Of a stretch of 64,000 nt of DNA, positions 27,319 through 36,497 are shown piece after piece. Numbering within the stretch: position 1 is the first letter of the stretch; the number at the start of each line of letters is the position of its first letter. A program made the position numbers and the translations under genes. The notes under the pieces are model-generated. The model was not told the origin of the DNA and ran no database searches. It saw only the letters and a program-made list of their open reading frames with translations. Source of the stretch: Octadecabacter antarcticus 307 (GTDB lineage Bacteria; Pseudomonadota; Alphaproteobacteria; Rhodobacterales; Rhodobacteraceae); assembly GCF_000155675.2 (NCBI RefSeq), contig NC_020911.1:2098501-2162500 (forward strand), in the 5' to 3' direction.

Positions 27319-27534
27319 ATGCTCAATAACATCGGCCTTCCCGGCCTCCTTTTGATCGCTGTCGTGGTGCTGGTCCTGTTCGGACGCGGCAAAATTTCGT
27401 CCCTGATGGGCGAAGTCGGCAAAGGCATCACTGCTTTCAAAAAAGGCGTCGATGACAGCACTAAAGAAGTCGAAGATGTGATGTCGGATGATGTCAAAGA
27501 CGTGACGCCCACTGACGAAGACACAAAAGTTTAA
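27319..27534 (+). CDS. tatA: Sec-independent protein translocase subunit TatA
   Basis: This 71-residue subunit forms the translocation pore of the twin-arginine pathway. A single N-terminal membrane helix ([17 protein letters not shown]) is followed by the conserved [16 protein letters not shown] hinge, an amphipathic helix and an acidic tail. GGAGAAAG precedes the ATG. It is the first gene of tatA-tatB-tatC. Confidence 0.96.
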   Translation: MLNNIGLPGLLLIAVVVLVLFGRGKISSLMGEVGKGITAFKKGVDDSTKEVEDVMSDDVKDVTPTDEDTKV

Positions 27535-27558
27535 TTCACCCAAATTGGGAGACGGCTG

Positions 27559-28179
27559 ATGCCTAGTCTTAGCTGGATGGAGATGTTGGTTGTTGGGATC
27601 GTGGCGTTGATCGTCATCGGCCCCAAGGACCTGCCGGGTATGTTTCGACAGGTCGGACAATTCGTTGGTAAGGCGAAGGGCATGGCGCGGGAATTTTCCA
27701 GCGCGATGAACGCAGCTGCCGATGAATCCGGCATAAACGAAATCAATAAGACAATCAAAGCCGCTGCAAACCCGAAAAAGTTCGGAGTCGATAAAATTCG
27801 TGAAGCGTCGCAAGGTGCGGTGAAATCTACCATAAAGGCCGGGGGTGAGACTGAGGCGTTGAAGACCAAACTGTCGGCTAAACGCAGCGCCACGGCTGAA
27901 ATACTCGATAAAGCGATGGCGAAAGCCGCTGAGGATCGGATTGCGGCAGAAAAGGTTGATGCGGAACCCAAGACGAGGGCGAAAATTGCCTCAAAGAAAA
28001 AGACACCACAGAAAGTGACCCCGAAGAAGGCTGCTGCCAAAAATGCGGTGCCAAAGAAAGAGGCGACCCCAAAAGCGGCGACCAAAAAAGTGAACGCTAA
28101 GGCCGCGACTAAAGTCGCACCTAAGGCCCCAGCTAAGGCCCCAGCTAAGGCGGTCACGCCTGCGAAGGACGCCAAATGA
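27559..28179 (+). CDS. tatB: Sec-independent protein translocase subunit TatB
   Basis: TatB joins TatC in recognising twin-arginine signal peptides. The 206 residues open with [20 protein letters not shown], then the conserved [20 protein letters not shown] and an amphipathic helix. The C-terminal half is an Ala/Lys/Pro-rich tail with tandem KAPA units, coded by repeated GCTAAGGCCCCA around 28130-28155. The tail is unusually long compared with E. coli TatB but such tails are frequent in alphaproteobacteria. The stop overlaps tatC by ATGA. Confidence 0.95.
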   Translation: MPSLSWMEMLVVGIVALIVIGPKDLPGMFRQVGQFVGKAKGMAREFSSAMNAAADESGINEINKTIKAAANPKKFGVDKIREASQGAVKSTIKAGGETEALKTKLSAKRSATAEILDKAMAKAAEDRIAAEKVDAEPKTRAKIASKKKTPQKVTPKKAAAKNAVPKKEATPKAATKKVNAKAATKVAPKAPAKAPAKAVTPAKDAK

Positions 28180-29099
28180 GCGAGACTGACACCCCCGACG
28201 ACGGCATGGAAGACAGCGCTGCGCCGCTGATTGAACATCTGGCTGAGCTGCGAACGCGACTAATCCGCGCGGTTCTGGCATTTATCGTCGGCATCGTGAT
28301 CGTCTTCACCGTGTCGGAACCGATTTTGCAATTCTTGCTTGGCCCTATTGAAGCCACGTTGCGCGAATTGGGCGATCCGTCGCCGACAATGCAATATACA
28401 TCACCGCAAGAATACCTGTTTACGCTGTTCCGCATTTCTATGGTATTCGGCTTTGCGCTGGCGTTTCCGGTCATCGGGATTCAGCTGTGGCGGTTTGTGG
28501 CGCCGGGACTTTATTCAAAAGAAAAGGGCGCGTTCCTTCCGTTCCTGATCGCATCGCCTGTGATGTTCCTGCTCGGCGCGTCATTTGCGCATTTCGTCGT
28601 CACCCCGCTGGCCATGGCTTTCTTTCTTGGCTTTGCGGACGTTCCGTCGATCATTGCTGATTTGATGGCAAACGTGATTGGTTCGGACGGTGGCGCGATC
28701 TTGCCCGTGGCGGGTGAGGGGATTCGCATTACCTTCTTTGGTAAGGTGAACGAAAGTCTTGATATCACGCTTAAATTTATCATGGCGTTTGGCATGTGTT
28801 TCCAATTGCCGGTGCTGTTGACACTGATGGGCAAGGCTGGATTGGTCAGCGCCGAAGGCCTGCGCAATATGCGCAAATATGCCGTCGTGGGTATCCTGCT
28901 GCTCGCTGCCGTGGTGACGCCACCTGATGTTATTACGCAGGTGATTTTGTTCGTGGTGGTCTACGGGCTCTATGAAATCTCCATTCAATTGGTGAAACGG
29001 GTCGAGAAACGTCGTGAAATCAAACTCCGAGCCGAAGGGCTGTGGTTTGAAGATGACGAAGAGGACGACGATCTCGCCGAGGAAGAGGCCGACAAGTGA
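28176..29099 (+). CDS. tatC: Sec-independent protein translocase subunit TatC
   Basis: TatC is the core receptor of the twin-arginine pathway, with six membrane helices; the product has 307 residues. Motifs are [16 protein letters not shown] at the N-terminus, [20 protein letters not shown] near residue 95 and [19 protein letters not shown] near 220. The C-terminal end is strongly acidic ([16 protein letters not shown]). Start and stop both overlap neighbours (ATGA, GTGA), which ties the DUF815 ATPase to this operon. Confidence 0.97.
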   Translation: MSETDTPDDGMEDSAAPLIEHLAELRTRLIRAVLAFIVGIVIVFTVSEPILQFLLGPIEATLRELGDPSPTMQYTSPQEYLFTLFRISMVFGFALAFPVIGIQLWRFVAPGLYSKEKGAFLPFLIASPVMFLLGASFAHFVVTPLAMAFFLGFADVPSIIADLMANVIGSDGGAILPVAGEGIRITFFGKVNESLDITLKFIMAFGMCFQLPVLLTLMGKAGLVSAEGLRNMRKYAVVGILLLAAVVTPPDVITQVILFVVVYGLYEISIQLVKRVEKRREIKLRAEGLWFEDDEEDDDLAEEEADK

Positions 29100-29932
29100 G
29101 CGATGAAGTTTTAGGACGGATCGCGGCGGCGCTGGAGCGATTGGCCCCAGCCCCCGCCGCCGCCCCGGACTTCGCCGCGACCGCCTATGTCTGGCACGCT
29201 GATCCGGATCATTTGCAGCCCGTCGAAACCGTCAATCGCGTGGACCTGTCGCTGCTTTTGGGGATCAATCGATCCCGAGACACCCTGCACGCGAACACGG
29301 TGCAATTCGCCAAGGGTCTGCCCGCAAACAACGCCCTTTTGTGGGGTGCGCGCGGCATGGGAAAATCCTCACTTGTCAAAGCGATACACGGCAAAGTTCA
29401 GGCAACACATGAATCCCTTAAGATGGTCGAGGTGCAGCGCGAAGACCTGCCCAGTATTGGCCGCTGTCTGGCACTTTTGCGCGGACGGCCCGAACGGTTC
29501 ATTATGTTCTGTGACGATCTGAGCTTTGGCCACGATGATGCACATTACAAATCGCTAAAGGCTGTCTTGGACGGTGGAATCGAGGGGCGGCCCGAGAATG
29601 TCGTGTTGTATGCCACATCGAACCGCCGCCATTTGATGCCGCGCGACATGATTGAAAACGAACGCTCCACGGCCATTAGCCCGTCCGAGGCAGTTGAGGA
29701 AAAGGTATCGTTGTCAGATCGGTTTGGTCTGTGGCTTGGGTTCCATTCGTGCGATCAGGACGAATATCTGGCGATGATCCGTGGCTATTGTGATGCCCAC
29801 GGTGTGACGATTTCGGATGAAATTTTGCGCGCCGAGGCGATTGAATGGCAAACGACGCGAGGATCAAGATCCGGTCGCGTCGCTTGGCAGTATTTCACCG
29901 ACCTTGCAGGCCGGATGGGCATCACGATTTAG
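29096..29932 (+). CDS. DUF815 family AAA-type ATPase
   Basis: This 278-residue ATP-binding protein has Walker A GARGMGKSSLVKAIHGK near residue 82, the Walker B-like MFCDDLSFG near 140 and LYATSNRRHLMPRDM near 180 as a sensor-1-like region. It is a member of DUF815, an uncharacterised AAA family often encoded near tat genes in alphaproteobacteria (from memory). GTG 29096 overlaps the tatC stop. A role in quality control of Tat or membrane proteins is inference. Confidence 0.88.
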   Translation: MSDEVLGRIAAALERLAPAPAAAPDFAATAYVWHADPDHLQPVETVNRVDLSLLLGINRSRDTLHANTVQFAKGLPANNALLWGARGMGKSSLVKAIHGKVQATHESLKMVEVQREDLPSIGRCLALLRGRPERFIMFCDDLSFGHDDAHYKSLKAVLDGGIEGRPENVVLYATSNRRHLMPRDMIENERSTAISPSEAVEEKVSLSDRFGLWLGFHSCDQDEYLAMIRGYCDAHGVTISDEILRAEAIEWQTTRGSRSGRVAWQYFTDLAGRMGITI

Positions 29933-29940
29933 GGGGCAGG

Positions 29941-31221
29941 TCACGGCAAAAAGTTTGCTGGATCAACGCTTTCTAATCCGTCACGGACCTCAAAATGCAA
30001 GAAGCTGGGCGATCCTTCGGCGACGGATGCCATGGCTTGGCCTTGGGAGACGCTGTCGTCTTTGGACACCGTCAGATTGTTCACATTCACGTAGACTGTC
30101 AGGATGTTGCCCGTATGGCGCACCACGATGATCTGCGCGCCGTCGGTGTTTTGTGTGATCGCAGCGACGGTGCCAGCGGCGGCGGCTTTGACCGTGGTGC
30201 CTGCTGGTACGCCGATGCCGATGCCTTCATTGCGACCCGGATTATAAGCGCGGATGATGCTGCCCTGCACCGGGTAGATAAACGGCGCACTGATGGTGGC
30301 AGACGTTGGCGCTGTCGGTTGGCCGATGTCGGGTGCGGCGGGGGCCGTGGGCACGGTTTCTGACGTCACGTCGACAGACGGCAATGGCACAATGGCGCTT
30401 GGCGGTGTAGGTGTGCGTGAACCAACGCCGGGGCCAGTGGTTGCGGCGGGGCTGGGTGGTGTTGCACCTGCCACGGGGATCAGCAATTGCTGGCCTTCGC
30501 GCACCATAAGGTCCGATCCAAGGCCGTTCCATTCTGCCATCCCCGCGACGGGCACATCGTATAAACGCGCAATCTGGAATGCGGTTTCGCCGCGCGCGAC
30601 GCGATGCAGACTTGGTTCGCGACCTGTTTGTGCAGGTGCGTCGGTTGCAGGTGCTGCGGTTGCAGTTGGGGCGGTTGCAGGTGCGTCGGTTACAGGTGCT
30701 GCGGTTGTTTGTTCACCCGCACGATCAATGGCGTCGGACGCAAGCGTCGAGACGTTGATTGTCGGTGGCTGGATTGGGCCAGACGTAATGACACCTGTTG
30801 CTGTGGACGATTCAGCAACACGGATTGGCAGGGCGACGATTTCATCGCGGCGCAGCGGGACGTCAGCGTCCACCCCGTTAAAGGTCGCCAGTGCATTTGC
30901 ATCAAGATTGAGACGGCTGGCGATCTGGCGGACAGTTTCGCCACTATCCGCGACGACGACCTGATAATTGGGGTAAGAAATTATGCCACGATCATCAGGG
31001 CGCGGCCGGTTCGCCAGATTTCGCGAGGCGTCGGTGGTATCAAATCCACCGCCCAAATTGCGCAGGTCCCAGTCGAAATCTTGACCCTGAAGATTGTTAT
31101 TTTCGTCACATGCGGCAAACGCCAGCAAAGCGGCGGACGCGAACAATGCGCGCCGAGCAAATGGACGGACCCGTGAATGGGCGCGTGGATAGGTCAACTG
31201 CGGGAAACTGGGGATGCCCAT
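29941..31221 (-). CDS. M23-type peptidoglycan-associated lipoprotein with LysM domains
   Basis: ATG 31221 follows GAGGAG and begins a signal peptide ending ALLAFAAC, a lipobox with the lipidated Cys near residue 38, so this is a lipoprotein of 426 residues. Two LysM-type modules are seen (VADSGETVRQIASRLNLD and HRVARGETAFQIARLYDVP), separated by an Ala/Thr/Pro-rich linker. The C-terminal M23 domain has PVQGSIIRAYNPGRNEGIGI and VRHTGNILTVY. The HxxxD and HxH zinc ligands of active M23 enzymes are not complete, so it resembles NlpD/EnvC-type activators of amidases. It lies downstream of surE-pcm on the same strand. Confidence 0.9.
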   Translation of the reverse strand: MGIPSFPQLTYPRAHSRVRPFARRALFASAALLAFAACDENNNLQGQDFDWDLRNLGGGFDTTDASRNLANRPRPDDRGIISYPNYQVVVADSGETVRQIASRLNLDANALATFNGVDADVPLRRDEIVALPIRVAESSTATGVITSGPIQPPTINVSTLASDAIDRAGEQTTAAPVTDAPATAPTATAAPATDAPAQTGREPSLHRVARGETAFQIARLYDVPVAGMAEWNGLGSDLMVREGQQLLIPVAGATPPSPAATTGPGVGSRTPTPPSAIVPLPSVDVTSETVPTAPAAPDIGQPTAPTSATISAPFIYPVQGSIIRAYNPGRNEGIGIGVPAGTTVKAAAAGTVAAITQNTDGAQIIVVRHTGNILTVYVNVNNLTVSKDDSVSQGQAMASVAEGSPSFLHFEVRDGLESVDPANFLP

Positions 31222-31291
31222 GTCGTACTCCTCAAATGTGGTGGATCTTTTGCCCAACTTTTGCCCAAATTTTGCATAGTATAACTGTGTT

Positions 31292-31942
31292 TTAGTCTTT
31301 TCCCAAGCCCTCAAGCAAGGGAACGAAGCGCACTGGGCGTAATTCTTCGTACTCAAAACCCGTTTCGGTGCGGCTGACGCGGATCAGCGTTTGCACGGAA
31401 TCCGACTGGCCGACGGGCAGCACCATGATGCCGCCTATTTTTAATTGTGCCAAAAGCGGGCCTGGCGGGTCTTCGGCGGCGGCCGTCACAAGGATGCGAT
31501 CAAAGGGTGCTTGTTCGGGAAGCCCGTACGATCCGTCAGCGGTGAATGCAGTAAGGTTTGTGATATCAAGGGCTTGAAAGATCACCCGCGCATCGTTCAT
31601 CAGGGTTTTGTGGCGATCAACGGTATAAACCCGCCGCGCCAAGTGGCTGAGAATCGCGGCCTGATAGCCCGATCCTGTCCCCACTTCGAGGACTTTGTCG
31701 CGCGGTTGCACGCCCAGCGCCTGCGTCATCAGACCTACAACCGATGGCTGGCTGATGGTTTGACCACAGGCAATCGGCAACGGCATGTCTTCGTAGGCTC
31801 GATCTGAGAAATGCCCCTTAACGAACATCGCGCGGTCAGTTTTTTCCATCGCCGTCAGCACGCGTGCGTCCGTGACACCCTTGGATCGCAGGGCAAACAG
31901 GAATTGCATCTGGCGTTCGGCGATGGTGGCGATAGCGTTCAT
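31292..31942 (-). CDS. pcm: Protein-L-isoaspartate O-methyltransferase
   Basis: This enzyme starts repair of age-damaged proteins by methylating isoaspartyl residues with S-adenosylmethionine. The 216 residues show [19 protein letters not shown] (SAM motif I) near 80, [13 protein letters not shown] before it and [14 protein letters not shown] near 140. The start overlaps the surE stop by ATGA, and surE-pcm-M23 is a conserved stress operon. Confidence 0.97.
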   Translation of the reverse strand: MNAIATIAERQMQFLFALRSKGVTDARVLTAMEKTDRAMFVKGHFSDRAYEDMPLPIACGQTISQPSVVGLMTQALGVQPRDKVLEVGTGSGYQAAILSHLARRVYTVDRHKTLMNDARVIFQALDITNLTAFTADGSYGLPEQAPFDRILVTAAAEDPPGPLLAQLKIGGIMVLPVGQSDSVQTLIRVSRTETGFEYEELRPVRFVPLLEGLGKD

Positions 31943-32724
31943 TCTAACCTGTCTGTCAGGTCAGCGAGCATGTCGTGGGCCGTTAGATCAGCGCGCATTG
32001 GCGTGATCGATGTGTATCCGTCAAGGTTGGCGGTCACGTCCGTGCCGTCCCCCGTCGGTTCGTCCTGCGGACCACCTGTCACCCAAAGAAAGCGGCGGCC
32101 ATTCGGCGCAATGTCGGGTTTCATGCCGAAACGGGTGTTTTCGCGAAACCCTTGTGAAGCGACCTTAATGCCTTTGACGTCAGCCGCCGCAACGGGCGGA
32201 AAATTGACATTATAGAAGATTTTATAGGCGTCGGTGGTCCAGATGCCTTTGTCCAGAATGGCCCGCACAGTAGCTGCGCCATGTTTGGCCGCCGCATCGA
32301 ACGGGTCATCGAGATCACGGTTTTCGGGGCCAAAAAACTGCGACAGCGCGATACCTTTGACACCTTGAATTGCGGCTTCGATGATCGCGCCGATGGTGCC
32401 AGAATACAGCGTGTTATCGGCGGCATTGTTGCCACGATTGACGCCGGACAGGATCAGATCAGGACGCGCATCTTTCATTACATCGTACAATCCGGCCAGC
32501 ACGCAATCAGCGGGCGACCCTTCGGCGGCGTAGCGTCGGTCTGATAGTTTCGCAATCATCGTCGGGGCCGCGTAGCTGATGCAATGGCCGACGCCAGATT
32601 GTTCGAACGCGGGTGCAACAGTCCAGACTTCGCCGCTGGGTCCGGCAACGTCGTGCGCGATGGCCGTCAGCGTCGCGAGGCCGGGGGCATTGATGCCGTC
32701 GTCATTTGTGATGAGAATACGCAT
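31939..32724 (-). CDS. surE: 5'/3'-nucleotidase SurE
   Basis: This metal-dependent nucleotidase acts on nucleoside monophosphates in stationary-phase survival. The 261 residues start with [19 protein letters not shown], which holds the catalytic Asp-Asp and Asn; further ligands are SGVNRGNNA near 95 and [17 protein letters not shown] 32724 follows AAAAGGGG. The frame could extend upstream to 32781, but homologues begin at MRILITND. Confidence 0.97.
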   Translation of the reverse strand: MRILITNDDGINAPGLATLTAIAHDVAGPSGEVWTVAPAFEQSGVGHCISYAAPTMIAKLSDRRYAAEGSPADCVLAGLYDVMKDARPDLILSGVNRGNNAADNTLYSGTIGAIIEAAIQGVKGIALSQFFGPENRDLDDPFDAAAKHGAATVRAILDKGIWTTDAYKIFYNVNFPPVAAADVKGIKVASQGFRENTRFGMKPDIAPNGRRFLWVTGGPQDEPTGDGTDVTANLDGYTSITPMRADLTAHDMLADLTDRLE

Positions 32725-32834
32725 TATTCGCCCCTTTTGTGGTCTAGTTAAGACAGGGTGTGCCGTGCGGCAATGGGTCAAGCTAGGTTACGCGCAACGG
32801 GTTTGCGCGGCGTTGCATCAAAGACTCGAAATCC

Positions 32835-33488
32835 CTAGGCAAGGATGTCTGGCAACAAACGCGCCGCCTCAACGCGTGGGTCCGCCAGCGGGCTGCGGTC
32901 TTCGCCGGGGAAAAACCTCGCTCGTGTGGCAGTTGGCATGGGGTTCGGCGTCGCGATATGCACGCGCGGGCCGGTTTTCACCGTCTCAACGGCCCATGTT
33001 CGCGCCAGTGCGATTTGCGCAGTTTTGGTGGTGCCGTAGGAACCGAAATACGCCGCGCCGCCAAGTGGCCCGATGATTGGGTCTTCAAAGAACACCGCCT
33101 TGCCATCTACGCCAAGCAGGGGAGCCACATAAGATATCATCCGCGACGTGGCAGTGATGTTGATGTCCACGGACTTTGCAAAATCTTTCGGGTTGATGTG
33201 GCTGGCGGGGGTCAGGGGTGCTGCATGTATGGCGCCGTGAATCCACAATGTCAGTCCGCCCCAACGATCAAATATGGATCGACACAACTGCTGCATGGCA
33301 GGATCGACAGTGATGTCCATCGGGGCCAGCGTCGCGTCACCGCCACGGGCTTTGATGCGGTCATCAAGATCTTCGAGCGCGCCAGTGGTGCGGCCCACGG
33401 CAATGATGTGATGGGTCGGCGCAAGGGCCTCGGCCAGTGCAGCGCCTAGTCCGCGCGTTGCACCTGTGATGAGAGCTGTTTGGGTCAT
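32835..33488 (-). CDS. SDR family NAD(P)-dependent oxidoreductase
   Basis: This 217-residue Rossmann-fold protein has ALITGATRGLGAALAEALA at the N-terminus (TGxxxGxG) and the Tyr-x3-Lys catalytic pair in SYGTTKTAQIALA near residue 155. It is shorter than the usual 250 because it lacks the substrate lid. The substrate is unknown. It precedes surE on the same strand with a 110-base gap. Confidence 0.88.
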   Translation of the reverse strand: MTQTALITGATRGLGAALAEALAPTHHIIAVGRTTGALEDLDDRIKARGGDATLAPMDITVDPAMQQLCRSIFDRWGGLTLWIHGAIHAAPLTPASHINPKDFAKSVDINITATSRMISYVAPLLGVDGKAVFFEDPIIGPLGGAAYFGSYGTTKTAQIALARTWAVETVKTGPRVHIATPNPMPTATRARFFPGEDRSPLADPRVEAARLLPDILA

Positions 33489-33561
33489 AGTCCGCGTTTA
33501 GGCGGGCGGATGCGCGTTTGCAATGCTGCTGTGTTTCGTCTGTCTGATCATTTGGGCAGGG

Positions 33562-33819
33562 TCATTCGGGCAGGGTCAGGCGGCGGATGGTGCGCCCGTC
33601 ACGCAACAAAACGTAAACGTCGGTGATTGCCATGACGTCACCCATCGGCGTGACGTCTTTGGGCTGGGCCATGACGATGGTACCATCTGCGCCGCGCAAC
33701 ATCGCGTGCGGGCCGTCCATACTCCCGTATAACCCAAGAAGCTGGGTATGGGACAAATCAAGCGTGACAGTTTCAGTGGCATATTGCATGGTTGCAGCGG
33801 TGGTTGCAGTCGTCGACAT
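33562..33819 (-). CDS. Small conserved protein, PilP/GspC-like repeat fold
   Basis: This 85-residue protein (VTLDLSHTQLLGLYGSMDGP, HAMLRGADGTIVMAQPKDV, ITDVYVLLRDGRTIRRLTLP) follows the pattern of the small beta-domain of PilP and GspC proteins: an LxGxYG strand, an A-x-L-R strand and a terminal R-x-L-x-L-P strand. No signal peptide or membrane helix is seen, so it is a lone domain. The assignment is a pattern match by eye. It sits between purF and the SDR gene. Confidence 0.55.
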   Translation of the reverse strand: MSTTATTAATMQYATETVTLDLSHTQLLGLYGSMDGPHAMLRGADGTIVMAQPKDVTPMGDVMAITDVYVLLRDGRTIRRLTLPE

Positions 33820-33952
33820 TTAAGGCGGCCTTTGATGATAAGATCGGCAGGTAATCCTGCGCTGTCGCATCGTCCAGTGGATATGCTGCGCTGCGGCGTA
33901 AACTGGCCGATAGGAGAGCGGATTACGCCGACTTTAACAGTTTGGCGCGCCG

Positions 33953-35446
33953 CTATTCCGCCGGCGTCTTCATTTCAAACCCTTGATCCAACATGTCGCT
34001 GGGTTTGACAGGATATTCGCCACTAAAACACGCATCACAGTATTGCGGGCTGGCCTGATCGCGGCCCCTTGCCTCGCCAACGGCGCGGTACAGCCCGTCG
34101 ATTGAGATGAATTTCAATGAATTCACGCCCAGATGGTCGCGCATTTCTTCTTCGGTCATGTTGGCGGCTAACAATTTGTCGCGTTGCGGCGTATCAACAC
34201 CGTAAAAACATGGCCATTTGGTTGGTGGGGAAGCGATTCTGAAATGCACCTCTGCCGCGCCCGCCTCAAGGATCATTTCCTTGATCTTGCGCGACGTGGT
34301 GCCGCGGACAACGGAATCGTCGACCAAAATGATGCGTTTGCCTTTGACCAGCGCGCGATTGACGTTGAGTTTCAGGCGCACACCCATGTTGCGGATGGAT
34401 TCCGTCGGTTCGATAAACGTGCGGCCCATATACTGGTTGCGGATGATGCCCATGGCGTAGGGGATGCCGGATTCCAGCGAAAACCCGATAGCAGCTGGGG
34501 TGCCAGAATCGGGCACGGGGCAGACCATGTCAGCGTCTACAGGTGCCTCTTTTGCCAGTTCACGGCCAATGTTTTCGCGGGTTTCATAGACGGACCTGCC
34601 GCCAAGGATAGAATCAGGGCGGCTGAAATAGACGTGTTCGAAGATGCAGAAGCGCGACTTGGCGGGGCGGAACGGAAAGTGGGATTCGACGCCTTTACCT
34701 GTCGCCACGACCATTTCACCTGGTTCAATTTCACGGATGAACGTGGCGTTGATGATGTCGAGCGCGCAGGTTTCTGATGCCAGCACCCAACCGTCGCCCA
34801 ACTGCCCCAACACCAGCGGGCGCACGCCCAGCGGGTCGCGGCAGCCGATCAATTTGGTGCGGGTCATCGCGACGACAGAAAACGCGCCTTCAACCTTGCG
34901 CAGGGCTTCTTCCATGCGGTCGGGAATTTTGCGCCCCATAGAGCGCGCCATCAGATGAATGATGCATTCTGAATCGGATGAGGATTGAAAGATCGAGCCG
35001 CGATCAACCAGTTCTTTGCGTAAAGCGAGTGCATTGGTGATGTTGCCGTTATGCGCGATCGCAGCGCCACCCATAGAAAACTCGCCAAAGAACGGCTGCA
35101 CGTCGCGTATTTGCGTCGCACCCTTTGATCCAGCAGTAGAATAGCGCACATGGCCGATGCCGATGGGACCGGGCAGGGTGGCCATGGTTTCCGCATCAGT
35201 GAAATTGTCGCGCACGTAGCCGAAACGACGCGCTGAACTGAATCCCTGGCCAAATTCGTGGGTGACGATGCCACCCGCTTCTTGACCGCGATGTTGCAGG
35301 GCATGCAGTCCGAGGGCGACAACCGAGGCAGCGTTGTCAACGCCAACGACGCCAAAGACGCCGCATTCCTCTTTTAGTTTATCGTCATCAAACGGATGGG
35401 CTGGGGGCATTCTATCGCGAAGGCTCATGGAAGCTTCATTGGACAC
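33953..35446 (-). CDS. purF: Amidophosphoribosyltransferase
   Basis: This enzyme commits PRPP and glutamine to purine synthesis. The product of 497 residues has a short N-terminal lead before EECGVFGV, whose Cys28 is the Ntn-hydrolase nucleophile, so the first 27 residues are presumably cleaved. Glutaminase motifs are LHALQHRGQEAGG and GHVRYSTAGS; the PRPP site is IILVDDSVVRGTTSRKI near residue 350. GTG 35446 has a distant GGAG; ATG 35428 is a good alternative start. The radA and cvpA genes lie upstream on the same strand, with an opposite small gene between. Confidence 0.95.
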   Translation of the reverse strand: MSNEASMSLRDRMPPAHPFDDDKLKEECGVFGVVGVDNAASVVALGLHALQHRGQEAGGIVTHEFGQGFSSARRFGYVRDNFTDAETMATLPGPIGIGHVRYSTAGSKGATQIRDVQPFFGEFSMGGAAIAHNGNITNALALRKELVDRGSIFQSSSDSECIIHLMARSMGRKIPDRMEEALRKVEGAFSVVAMTRTKLIGCRDPLGVRPLVLGQLGDGWVLASETCALDIINATFIREIEPGEMVVATGKGVESHFPFRPAKSRFCIFEHVYFSRPDSILGGRSVYETRENIGRELAKEAPVDADMVCPVPDSGTPAAIGFSLESGIPYAMGIIRNQYMGRTFIEPTESIRNMGVRLKLNVNRALVKGKRIILVDDSVVRGTTSRKIKEMILEAGAAEVHFRIASPPTKWPCFYGVDTPQRDKLLAANMTEEEMRDHLGVNSLKFISIDGLYRAVGEARGRDQASPQYCDACFSGEYPVKPSDMLDQGFEMKTPAE

Positions 35447-35596
35447 TTGGGGCAGCTCCGAATCCGAGGGTTTTGCGTTGGTGTGTGCTTAACGAATTGT
35501 CGTCAAAGTGTCACGGACGGATGGCGATGTTGTTGCAATGGTTTTGTCCGCTCGCAGGGCGCGGCGTTAGGTTCGGGCAAAAGAAGGAGAGTAAAC

Positions 35597-35884
35597 ATGT
35601 TTGGAGCAGTTATTGCTACACTTATGGCGGCGTCAATTTTTATGCCGTGGGTCGAATTTTTCGGAGAGAGCCATGGGCCGCAGGTGTTTTTCGATGACGG
35701 GTTGCAGGCTTTGGGCGTGCGTGCGCAGGTGCATGATTTGGGACTTCCGTTGCCCCGCATGGAAGATTTCGGCGGCGTTCTGAACGGCGCACGCGAAGTG
35801 ATGTCGATTGGTGTGCCCGCTTACTTTGTTTCAGCCGCGTTGCTGGTTTTGATCGGGCTGGTCCGTTTGATACGGGGAACTTAA
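35597..35884 (+). CDS. Small two-helix membrane protein
   Basis: This 95-residue ORF has a strong AAGGAGA site (35584-35590) before ATG 35597. Helices lie at about residues 3-20 (AVIATLMAASIFMPWVEFF) and 75-92 (VSAALLVLIGLVRLI), with a 50-residue loop between them that probably faces outside. The family is not recognised. It is transcribed divergently from purF and its stop overlaps the convergent cvpA stop by four bases. Confidence 0.7.
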   Translation: MFGAVIATLMAASIFMPWVEFFGESHGPQVFFDDGLQALGVRAQVHDLGLPLPRMEDFGGVLNGAREVMSIGVPAYFVSAALLVLIGLVRLIRGT

Positions 35885-36471
35885 TTCTCCGCTGGGACTG
35901 TTGGCTCAACATCTGCAACCGGGTTGCCACATTCACCAACAAGCTGTTCGTACTGTGTGGTGATCCAGCCTAATGCGGCTTCTGGATCACGTTGTTCAAT
36001 GCTTCCCGTCATCTTGGAAAATACGGTAATGGCGCGGCTGTTTTCAACCATTTCGATGTTTTGGGTTTCAAGCACGGTTTGATAGACGAAAAACGCCACT
36101 GCAACCAACAGGATGCCGCGCAGCGCGCCGAATAGAAAGCCGAGGCCTTGGTCAATGCCGCCCAGCACAGAGCGCTGGATCAGCGATGAAAACAGCGGCG
36201 TGAAGATCGACACGATTACGAGTACCACAGCAAACACTGCGGCAAAAGCTGCGATGACAGACAATTCGCAGCTGTCACCAATGAAATCGCCAACCACAGG
36301 GATTTGTCGCACCAGCGGTGTCACCTGATCGGCAAATACAAACGCCATGATCGTGGCGACGATCCAGCCGATGATGGCCAATGCTTCGCGCACGAACCCG
36401 CGGCTGTATGCCAGCAGTGCTGACAATATGATAACGATGGCAACAACGCCGTCGATGATGGTGAAGCCCAT
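35881..36471 (-). CDS. cvpA: CvpA family membrane protein
   Basis: This 196-residue protein has four predicted helices and matches the CvpA family, named for colicin V production in E. coli. Landmarks are FTIIDGVVAIVIILSALLAYSRGFVREAL and LGGIDQGLGFLFGALRGILL; the long hydrophobic N-terminus anchors it. Its gene is placed next to radA and purF, a standard neighbourhood. The cellular role is debated. Confidence 0.9.
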   Translation of the reverse strand: MGFTIIDGVVAIVIILSALLAYSRGFVREALAIIGWIVATIMAFVFADQVTPLVRQIPVVGDFIGDSCELSVIAAFAAVFAVVLVIVSIFTPLFSSLIQRSVLGGIDQGLGFLFGALRGILLVAVAFFVYQTVLETQNIEMVENSRAITVFSKMTGSIEQRDPEAALGWITTQYEQLVGECGNPVADVEPTVPAEN

Positions 36472-36497
36472 GTGTTTCGCGCCTTGCCTAAGTCGGG

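Noticed and set aside
28100..28160. Short tandem repeat GCTAAGGCCCCA as a possible mobile or CRISPR-like repeat
   Set aside because: It lies in frame inside the Ala/Lys/Pro tail of tatB and simply encodes KAPA units.
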